From Microvirga soli (GTDB lineage: Bacteria; Pseudomonadota; Alphaproteobacteria; Rhizobiales; Beijerinckiaceae), in contig NZ_JAERQE010000042.1 of NCBI RefSeq assembly GCF_016734765.1, forward strand, positions 1 to 37,626: 37,626 nt of DNA. The letters are read 5' to 3'. The notes beneath the pieces were generated by a model, which worked only from the letters and a program-made list of their open reading frames with translations, searched no databases and was not told where the DNA came from. Positions 8,566 to 15,471 of the stretch are shown here, piece by piece (the stretch's first letter is position 1; each line of letters begins with the position of its first letter). The position numbers and the translations under genes are program-made.

Positions 8566-8856
8566 TGGACTTCTCCTGGGCAGACCCTTAACTCACGACA
8601 CTCAGGTTTGCGTAGTGCATGGTTGAGGCGGCAGGGCTGCACTCAGCGCAAGCGAGGCTGAATTCCCTCGATGCTCTTGAACGCCCCTGGAGGGAAACCG
8701 GATCCATGGCAATCCCGGGAAAATGGCCAGGAACAAAGCTTTTCAAGGGAAGCCTCTCATCGACCGAGCGTCAGACGCCGGGCCGATTTCGCGATTCCAC
8801 TTTTCGTTCGGCACGGACTCGGCCATATCGGTCGGAAACAGTTGAAAGGCACTCCC

Positions 8857-10029
8857 GTGTTCACTGCCAAAATTCTCCTTCTCGGATCGGGCGAACTCGG
8901 CAAGGAGTTCGTGATCTCAGCCAAGCGGTACGGGTGCCATGTGGTCGCCTGCGACAGCTACGCGTACGCGCCTGCCATGCAGGTCTCGGACGAGGCCGAA
9001 GTGTTCTCCATGCTGGATGCGGACGCCCTGCGGCAGGTCATCGAGAAGCACCGGCCGGATTTCATCGTGCCTGAAGTCGAGGCGATCCGCACCGAGGTGC
9101 TGCAGGAGTTCGAGGACAAGGGCTTCACGGTCGTGCCCTCCGCCCGCGCGGCCTCGCTAACCATGAACCGAGATCGAATCCGTGAGCTTGCTGCGACCGA
9201 GCTTGGGCTGCGCACGTCCAAATACCAGTATGCGGAGAGCTTGGAGGAGGTGAGGGCCGGGGCCGAGCATACGGGTCTGCCCTGCGTCATCAAGCCGGTT
9301 ATGTCCTCCTCAGGAAAAGGCCAGAGCACCGTGCGGACGGTCGATCAGCTGGAGCAGGCCTGGAACGATGCGGTGGCGAACATGCGGGGCGACCGCAAGA
9401 AGGTGATCGTCGAGGAGTTCGTCGCTTTTGAATACGAGATCACCCTCTTGACGATCCGCTCCCGCGAGGGTGTGTCATTCTGCGAGCCCATCGGGCACCG
9501 GCAGGAGCGTGGAGATTACCAGGAATCGTGGCAGCCCACCCCGATGACCGAGAAGCTGCTGGCCGACGCCAAAGAGATGGCCCGCAAGGTCGTCGACAAC
9601 CTTGGTGGCTATGGGATCTTCGGGGTCGAGTTCTTCGTCACCCGCGATGAGGTGATCTTCTCCGAGCTATCACCGCGCCCGCACGATACGGGGCTCGTCA
9701 CGCTGCTGTCCCAGAACCTCTCCGAATTCGATCTTCATGCCCGGGCGGTCTTGGGCCTGCCGATCCCGCCTATCCGACTCAATGGTCCGACCGCATCGGC
9801 CGTGATCCTGGCGGATCGCGAGGCCGAACGATTCTCGATTCAGGGGCTGCGGGAAGCGCTGGAACTCGCCTCCAAGGATGCAGACGTGGAGGTCCGCCTG
9901 TTCGGCAAGCCGACAACCCGCAAGCACCGGCGCATGGGTGTCGCTCTGGCATCCGGGGGTACAGTTGGGGAAGCCCGTGAGCGGGCAGGCCAGGCGGCGG
10001 ATCGGGTGCAGATTACCTACGAGGGCTGA
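8857..10029 (+). CDS. purT: Formate-dependent phosphoribosylglycinamide formyltransferase (GAR transformylase 2)
   Basis: PurT uses ATP and formate to formylate glycinamide ribonucleotide, the third step of purine synthesis, in the cytoplasm. It is an ATP-grasp enzyme. The N-terminus ILLLGSGELGKEFVISAKRY is diagnostic, followed by PDFIVPEVEAI, the ATP-binding CVIKPVMSSSGKGQSTVR, EEFVAFEYEITLLTIR, and FGVEFFVTRDEVIFSELSPR with DTGLVTL. The frame is open to 8671, but the GTG at 8857, eight bases after AAAGG, gives 390 residues, matching the usual length of about 392. It is convergent with the PGM1-like ligase, with only nine bases between the stops. Confidence 0.94.
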   Translation: MFTAKILLLGSGELGKEFVISAKRYGCHVVACDSYAYAPAMQVSDEAEVFSMLDADALRQVIEKHRPDFIVPEVEAIRTEVLQEFEDKGFTVVPSARAASLTMNRDRIRELAATELGLRTSKYQYAESLEEVRAGAEHTGLPCVIKPVMSSSGKGQSTVRTVDQLEQAWNDAVANMRGDRKKVIVEEFVAFEYEITLLTIRSREGVSFCEPIGHRQERGDYQESWQPTPMTEKLLADAKEMARKVVDNLGGYGIFGVEFFVTRDEVIFSELSPRPHDTGLVTLLSQNLSEFDLHARAVLGLPIPPIRLNGPTASAVILADREAERFSIQGLREALELASKDADVEVRLFGKPTTRKHRRMGVALASGGTVGEARERAGQAADRVQITYEG

Positions 10030-10038
10030 ACCTGAGGG

Positions 10039-11562
10039 TCAGGCCGCGGTGCTTTCCTGGTCGAGCACCTCGGTCGTACGTCGGTAGAGCGCTTTTGCTT
10101 CCTCGTGAGAGGGAGCGATGCACAGAACGCCGAGTTTGCCGAACTCCGACAGTGCACCGATCAGGTGAAAGACAACGCCCTTCTGGCAGGCTCCATCGAA
10201 GTGCAGCCTGTTGATCGCCGCAATGTCGATCAGATCACCGGGCGTCAGGCCACGATAGAGCGGAGATTCAAGGTTGTCCGAGGCGTAGTAGCAGCGAGGG
10301 TGACCGGCCGGGGTGAGGAAGTTGCCGGTGGCCGGGTCGTAGCAGCCATCCGTGAGGAACTCGAGCATCATGAACGGATGCGTCGTCCCCCCGCGCCTTA
10401 GGTTGATCTCGATGGCGTAATGCCGCCATTCGTTGCCTTCCAGAACCGACAGGAAGTCGATGGCGAAGCGCCCACAGACGCCCTTTTCGGCGAGCGCCTT
10501 GGCTGCCTTCAGGCCGTCTTCCTGAATTTCCAGGCGATAGTGCTCGTCGGCCGGGAAGGTGCAGCCGAGGAAGACCTGCCCGCTCTCACCCCCAAGCACC
10601 TGATCGTGGGTCGAGACAGGCTCCAATTGGCCGAGCGGGTCGATGCGGAATTGCGCCGAGGGGGAGCGCTTGACTTCCCCTTCGATGAACTCCTCCACGA
10701 TCCCACCCATGGCGGAAAGCTTTTCCTCGAACAGCTCCCAGGTCATGTCCTTGGCCTCGAAGGCCAGGTGAGGAAGACGGCTGCGAAGCCAAGGCCGCAG
10801 CTCGGACCCTTCGGGTGCTCCCTCGTAGGCGAAGACCGCGTTGCCCTCGCCTGAGAACCCTTCATTGAGCTTCACGACCGCCCGCCTAATCATGGGCCGG
10901 CGCTGCTTCAGCTCCAACAATGCATCCACAATCTGATCCGGCGTGGAGAGATCCTCGAAGCCCTCCGGCATCGCGATGCCGGCGTCGCGAAAAATCTTCC
11001 GCGAGCCGCTCTTGGAGCCGAACGACAACAGGTCCGGGTCGCAGCCATAGATCGGCAGGTCGAGACTGAGCGCCAGATCGCGCTCCAGCTCCGTGACGTT
11101 GAAGCAGATCATGTAGGCGGAGGCCGGATCGGGAATGGCATCCCGGATCCGCTGCTGCAGGCGAGGGCGCTCGATGATCTTTTCGGTCAGGGATGTCCGG
11201 GAGCCGTCATGGCAGGAGAGAAGGGTCAGGCGCTTCCTGGCATGCTGCGCCGGGATTCCCGGCAGCAGGTGCAGGTAGTAGTCGATGATAGGTTCCGGGA
11301 CCGAGTGGCTCGTCACATAGATGATCTGCGTTCGGGGCAGCCGCAGGAGCATCAGATAGCAGAGCATCCGCTCCTCATAGTGATGAGCCCCCGAGATGTT
11401 GGCCAGCACCTCCCGATCCATGGTCAGACTGGGGACAATGACGACCGTCCGAGGGGTGTCCTGATCCGAAAACCCGCGGAACATGGCGGTCAGGCGGGCC
11501 TGCAGCTGGGCGAACTCTCCCTCTTGGGAAGGTGGCGATGTGGTGCCCGCTGCATTCATCAT
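10039..11562 (-). CDS. ATP-grasp peptide ligase related to PGM1
   Basis: This 507-residue ATP-grasp enzyme resembles PGM1, the ligase of pheganomycin biosynthesis that joins an unusual amino acid to a ribosomal peptide. A pre-ATP-grasp domain (about 1-190) holds VVIVPSLTMDREVLANISGA and ends in LSFGSKSGSRKIFRDAGI. The ATP-grasp core follows, with AVVKLNEGFSGEGNAVF, MGGIVEEFIEGEVKRSPSAQ, GRFAIDFLSV and the Mg-binding YAIEINLRRGGTTHP. A C-terminal domain (about 430-500) contains VVFHLIGALSEFGKLGVLCI. It should be a cytoplasmic carboxylate-amine ligase forming an amide or peptide bond through an acyl phosphate. The substrate is unknown, and no obvious precursor-peptide gene lies beside it. The ATG at 11562 is divergent from the histidine-kinase operon. 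Confidence 0.85.
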   Translation of the reverse strand: MMNAAGTTSPPSQEGEFAQLQARLTAMFRGFSDQDTPRTVVIVPSLTMDREVLANISGAHHYEERMLCYLMLLRLPRTQIIYVTSHSVPEPIIDYYLHLLPGIPAQHARKRLTLLSCHDGSRTSLTEKIIERPRLQQRIRDAIPDPASAYMICFNVTELERDLALSLDLPIYGCDPDLLSFGSKSGSRKIFRDAGIAMPEGFEDLSTPDQIVDALLELKQRRPMIRRAVVKLNEGFSGEGNAVFAYEGAPEGSELRPWLRSRLPHLAFEAKDMTWELFEEKLSAMGGIVEEFIEGEVKRSPSAQFRIDPLGQLEPVSTHDQVLGGESGQVFLGCTFPADEHYRLEIQEDGLKAAKALAEKGVCGRFAIDFLSVLEGNEWRHYAIEINLRRGGTTHPFMMLEFLTDGCYDPATGNFLTPAGHPRCYYASDNLESPLYRGLTPGDLIDIAAINRLHFDGACQKGVVFHLIGALSEFGKLGVLCIAPSHEEAKALYRRTTEVLDQESTAA

Positions 11563-11784
11563 TGACCTCGCACCCCTTCCTTAAAGCCAATGGGCCTCTG
11601 CTCTCCAGCGAAACGCTTGCGGTCAAGGTTTTGTTGCGCTGCATCCTCAGACGGAGGGCCGGTTACGGCTCAGCGCATGCCTGTGGCCGAGAGTGTCGGA
11701 TAGGTCACAGGTGTACTTGTCTTAAGTGAATCCCATGGCACTGGACCGAACAACACCTAAATACGCATAAGCTCCGCCGGGCAT

Positions 11785-13899
11785 GTGATAGGGAGGCTGG
11801 CTGCTGTCCAGCGCAAGTTCTTGAAAACGATCAATTTCGAGGCGCTGTTCAGCGCCTCCCCCAATCCCTACGTGCTGCTGGATCTCTCCCTCAACATCGC
11901 CGGCATGAACGACGCCTATCTCGCGGTTACCATGCGTGAACGTGAGGATCTTGTCGGGCGCAACATGTTCGAGGCCTTTCCAAGCGACCCGGATTCGGCG
12001 AGCCACCGCCAGTTGCGAGGCTCGTTCGAAAAGGTGATCCGCGAGAAGGTCGCTGATCATATTCCCATCATCGAGTACGCCATCCCGCTGCCAAACGATC
12101 AGGGTTTCGAGGAGCGCTTCTGGAGCGCGACCCACACGCCGCTCTTCAATCATGCGGGAGAGATGACATTCATCCTTCAGCATACGGTGGATGTGACCGA
12201 GCTCCAGCGTCTGCGTGTTCTTGCGAAAAGCTCCGGCTTGTCCTCAGGACCATCCGTCCTGATCGAGACGGGCATGTTCCGTCGGGCCCAAGCAGTGCAG
12301 GAGGCCAATAAGGCCCTAACGGAGGAGCGCCAGCATCTGCGTGGCCTGTTCGAGCAGGCCCCCGGCTTCATGGCGGCTCTCAGCGGTCCGGACCACGTTT
12401 TCACGATGGCGAACGCCGCCTATCTGCGGCTGATCGGTCGTGAGAACATCATCGGAAAGAGTGTTCGCGATGCACTGCCTGAGGTTGTCGAGCAGGGATT
12501 CCTGGCTCTGCTCGACCGGGTACATCAGAGCGGACAGCCCTTCGTCGGCCGGAGCATCAGGATTGTCCTGGAGCCAAGTTCCGGCGGAGCGCCAGAAGAG
12601 CGCTTCCTCGATTTCGTTTACCAGCCGATCTTCGATCCGGATGGGAAGGTATCGGGTATCTTCGTTCAGGGCCACGACGTGACCGAGCAGAAGCGGAACG
12701 AAGAGGCCCTGCGCGAGAGCGAAGAGCGGTTTCGAGTTATTGCCAACTCGATCGACCAGATGATCTGGGCAACCCAGCCGGATGGTTTCCACGACTACTA
12801 CAATCAGCGCTGGTACGAATATACAGGCGTTCCCGAGGGCACCACCGATGGCGAAGGATGGAGCGGCATGTTCCATCCGGACGATCAGGAAAAGGCTTGG
12901 GGTGTCTGGCGCCAGTGCCTGGAAACGGGGGAACCCTACTACATCGAATACCGGCTTCGGCATCGCTCCGGCGAGTATCGCTGGGTTTTGGGCCGGGCCC
13001 AGCCGCTTCGCGACGAAAAAGGTCGCATCGTTCGCTGGTACGGCAGTTGCACGGACATCCATGATCTCAAGATGGCCCAGGAAGAGACACGCCGGCTTGC
13101 CTCGATGCTGACAGAGCGCGTGGCTGAACTGGACGAGGCGAACGAGGAAATCCAGCGCTTCGCCTATATCGTGAGCCATGACCTCAGAGCCCCGCTCGTC
13201 AATGTCATGGGATTTACAAGCGAACTTGAGGCTGCACAGGCCGAGGTGGAGCGCTTCTATCGACATGTTGTCGGGAAAGCCCCCGAGCTGGTCACACCGG
13301 ACGCCCGGATGGCCATTGAGACGGACCTGCCGGAGGCGATGGGGTTCATCCGTTCGTCCACCGTTAAGATGGACAAGCTGATCAACGCCATTCTGAAGCT
13401 CTCCCGTGAGGGAAGGCGCGTGCTCATGCCGGAGTCGCTTAGTATGCGACAGCTACTTGAATCTCAGTGCCAAAGCGTTGCGCATCAGCTCCAAGAGCGT
13501 GGAGCTGAGTTGATCGTCGAGGCTGTTCCAGACCTCACAAGCGATCGGCTTGCCATTGAGCAGGTCTTCGGCAATCTCATCGATAACGCCGTCAAGTATC
13601 TGGACACTGACCGCCTTGGGCGGATTGTGGTGCGGGGCAGGGACCTGGGAGCGAGTGTCCAGTTCGAAATCGAGGACAACGGTCGAGGAATTGCCCCTAA
13701 GGACTTTGAACGGATCTTCGATCTGTTCCGACGCTCCGGCGTACAGGACCAGCAGGGGGAGGGCATCGGGCTTGCGCATGTCCGCGCGCTCGTGCGAAGG
13801 CTGGGCGGCACGATTACCGTGGCATCGCGACTGGGTGAGGGCTCGACCTTTACGGTGGTTCTGCCAAAATACATCAGCATGAATTCGGAAGCCGCCTAA
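11785..13899 (+). CDS. PAS-domain sensor histidine kinase
   Basis: This 704-residue sensor has three PAS-type domains: about 15-130 (NPYVLLDLSLNIAGMNDAYL), 180-300 (FEQAPGFMAALSGPDHVFTM) and 310-430 (IANSIDQMIWATQPDGFHDY, ending in the PAC part RWYGSCTDIHDLK). A HisKA domain follows with phospho-accepting His465 in IVSHDLRAPLVNVMGF, then an HATPase domain with NLIDNAVKYL, EDNGRGIAPKDF and GEGIGLAHVRALVRRLGG. No transmembrane segment is visible, so it should sense an intracellular cue. The start is a GTG at 11785. The stop overlaps the next start (TAATG), giving an operon with two further signalling genes. HisKA-HATPase kinases paired with Rcp-type regulators are common among light and redox sensors, but no bilin-binding domain is seen here. 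Confidence 0.92.
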   Translation: MIGRLAAVQRKFLKTINFEALFSASPNPYVLLDLSLNIAGMNDAYLAVTMREREDLVGRNMFEAFPSDPDSASHRQLRGSFEKVIREKVADHIPIIEYAIPLPNDQGFEERFWSATHTPLFNHAGEMTFILQHTVDVTELQRLRVLAKSSGLSSGPSVLIETGMFRRAQAVQEANKALTEERQHLRGLFEQAPGFMAALSGPDHVFTMANAAYLRLIGRENIIGKSVRDALPEVVEQGFLALLDRVHQSGQPFVGRSIRIVLEPSSGGAPEERFLDFVYQPIFDPDGKVSGIFVQGHDVTEQKRNEEALRESEERFRVIANSIDQMIWATQPDGFHDYYNQRWYEYTGVPEGTTDGEGWSGMFHPDDQEKAWGVWRQCLETGEPYYIEYRLRHRSGEYRWVLGRAQPLRDEKGRIVRWYGSCTDIHDLKMAQEETRRLASMLTERVAELDEANEEIQRFAYIVSHDLRAPLVNVMGFTSELEAAQAEVERFYRHVVGKAPELVTPDARMAIETDLPEAMGFIRSSTVKMDKLINAILKLSREGRRVLMPESLSMRQLLESQCQSVAHQLQERGAELIVEAVPDLTSDRLAIEQVFGNLIDNAVKYLDTDRLGRIVVRGRDLGASVQFEIEDNGRGIAPKDFERIFDLFRRSGVQDQQGEGIGLAHVRALVRRLGGTITVASRLGEGSTFTVVLPKYISMNSEAA

Positions 13900-14330
13900 T
13901 GCCTAGCCAACAGCCTGTCACCATCATCATGGTCGAGGACGATGAGGGGCATGCCCGCCTGATCGAGAAGAACATTCGCCGCGCGGGTGTCTGCAACGAG
14001 ATCCGGACCTTTGCGAGTGGGACGGGAGCCCTGGAGCATCTCTTCAGCGAGAACGTTCGCAATGCAGGGCCGTTCCTCGTTCTACTGGACCTGAACCTGC
14101 CGGACATGAACGGGGTAGATATTCTCATCAAGCTCAAGGCGGACGAAAAGTTGAAGCGCGCACCGGTGGTTGTACTCACGACCACCGACGACCAGCGCGA
14201 GATCCAACGCTGCTATGATCTCGGAGCCAATGTCTACATCACGAAGCCGGTCGAATATGAGTCCTTCTCCCAGGCCATTCGCCAGTTGGGACTGTTCCTG
14301 TCCGTCATCCAGGTTCCCGAGACGCTATGA
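13899..14330 (+). CDS. Single-domain response regulator (CheY/Rcp1-like)
   Basis: This 143-residue receiver domain has no output domain. It has the acidic pocket MVEDDEGHARLIEK (Asp14/Asp15), the phospho-acceptor Asp64 in LLDLNLPDMNGVDIL, the Thr in VVVLTTTDDQ and Lys116 in YITKPVEYESF. The VEDDEGHARLIEKNIRRAG start and long alpha4-beta5 region resemble Rcp1-type regulators that pair with phytochrome-like kinases. It overlaps the kinase gene by one base and the next gene by four (ATGA at 14327-14330), so it is almost certainly phosphorylated by one or both of the neighbouring kinases and may shuttle phosphate between them. Confidence 0.93.
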   Translation: MPSQQPVTIIMVEDDEGHARLIEKNIRRAGVCNEIRTFASGTGALEHLFSENVRNAGPFLVLLDLNLPDMNGVDILIKLKADEKLKRAPVVVLTTTDDQREIQRCYDLGANVYITKPVEYESFSQAIRQLGLFLSVIQVPETL

Positions 14331-15379
14331 TCGAAGGTGATACAGACAGCCCGCCGATCCGGCTCCTGTATATCGATGACGACCATGGCCTCGGTCGGCT
14401 CGTCGAGCGCACTTTGTCGCGCCATGGCTTCCATGTCAGGCACGCGTTGAGCGGAGATGAGGGGCTAAGCCTGCTTGCCGCAGAGCATTATGATGTCGTC
14501 GCCCTGGATCACTTTATGCCAGGCAAGGATGGTCCGGAAGTTCTCGCCGAGATCCACAGACTTCCCGACGCTCCGCCTGTCGTCTACGTGACGGGCGCCG
14601 ATGAAGGCCGTATCGCGGTCGCCGCTCTCAAGGCTGGAGCGGCCGATTACGTGATCAAGGACGTTGGCGGGGTCTTCCTCGATCTTCTTCGCACGGCTGC
14701 CGAACAGGCGCTTGCCGCCGCTCGCCTCCGACGTGAAAAGGAAGCGGCCGAGCGGGAAATGCGCGAGGCGCGGGAGCGGGCGGAGATGCTCCTTCGCGAA
14801 GTCAATCACCGCGTTGCCAACAGCTTGCAGCTTGTTGCCTCCCTTGTGGCCATGCAGCAGAGGGCGCTTGGGAGTGACACGGTCGCTAAGGACACCCTGA
14901 CCGAAACTCAGAGCCGGATAACGGCTATCTCGCAGATCCATCGCCGCCTCTACACGTCGAACGATGTGCGATTTGTGGAGATGGATACCTATCTGCAGGG
15001 CTTGATCGAGGAACTGGAAGGGGCAATGAGAGCCGCCGGTCGGGTGCACACGATCACCGTTCTGGCGGAGCCCATTTCGATCCCGACCGACAAGGCCGTT
15101 TCAGTAGGCGTCATCGTGACGGAACTCGTCACCAATGCTTTCAAATATGCTTATCCCGAAGGAGCCTCCGGAGACATCCGCGTCGCTCTGTCGTCTTCAG
15201 GCGAAAAGGTCGTTCTCATTGTTGAGGATGACGGCGTTGGCTGGAAAGGCAACGGCGAGGTACAAGGAAGCGGCCTTGGGACGAAGATCGTGAAGGCCAT
15301 GGCATCCAACTTGCAATCCGCCATCGAATTCGACCAGCAGCACTCGGGAACACGCGCAGTATTGCCCTTTGCAATATAG
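14327..15379 (+). CDS. Receiver-HisKA_2 hybrid kinase
   Basis: This 350-residue soluble protein has a receiver domain first (residues about 10-130: LLYIDDDHGLGRLVERT, phospho-acceptor Asp61 in VVALDHFMPGKDG, then VIKDVGG). A coiled helix follows (about 130-155), then a HisKA_2 domain with His161 in LLREVNHRVANSLQLVASLV and an HATPase domain (VTELVTNAFKYAYPEGA, VEDDGVGWKG, GSGLGTKIVKAMASNLQ). In this architecture the receiver may be phosphorylated by the upstream kinase to control the C-terminal kinase, as in general-stress or light phosphorelays of alphaproteobacteria. It is the last gene of the operon; a strong terminator follows at 15412-15440. Its downstream target is not in the window. 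Confidence 0.92.
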   Translation: MIEGDTDSPPIRLLYIDDDHGLGRLVERTLSRHGFHVRHALSGDEGLSLLAAEHYDVVALDHFMPGKDGPEVLAEIHRLPDAPPVVYVTGADEGRIAVAALKAGAADYVIKDVGGVFLDLLRTAAEQALAAARLRREKEAAEREMREARERAEMLLREVNHRVANSLQLVASLVAMQQRALGSDTVAKDTLTETQSRITAISQIHRRLYTSNDVRFVEMDTYLQGLIEELEGAMRAAGRVHTITVLAEPISIPTDKAVSVGVIVTELVTNAFKYAYPEGASGDIRVALSSSGEKVVLIVEDDGVGWKGNGEVQGSGLGTKIVKAMASNLQSAIEFDQQHSGTRAVLPFAI

Positions 15380-15411
15380 TTGGAATCTCAGCAGGTGTCG
15401 CTTTCATGAAA

Positions 15412-15440
15412 AAGAGGCCCGCATTGGCTGCGGGCCTCTT
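15412..15440. terminator. Bidirectional intrinsic terminator
   Basis: A perfect 12-base-pair stem, AAGAGGCCCGCA (15412-15423) with TGCGGGCCTCTT (15429-15440), encloses the loop TTGGC. It is preceded by an A run on the plus strand and followed by TT, so it can act from both sides. It separates the convergent signalling operon (+) and RTX gene (-). Confidence 0.85.
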
Positions 15441-15471
15441 GCTGTCTGCATGAACGAGGGATTTTGGTACG

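Noticed and set aside
11722..12183. A 153-codon minus-strand frame over the start of the histidine kinase gene
   Set aside because: It lies antisense to a well-supported PAS domain and has no family resemblance, so it is a shadow frame.
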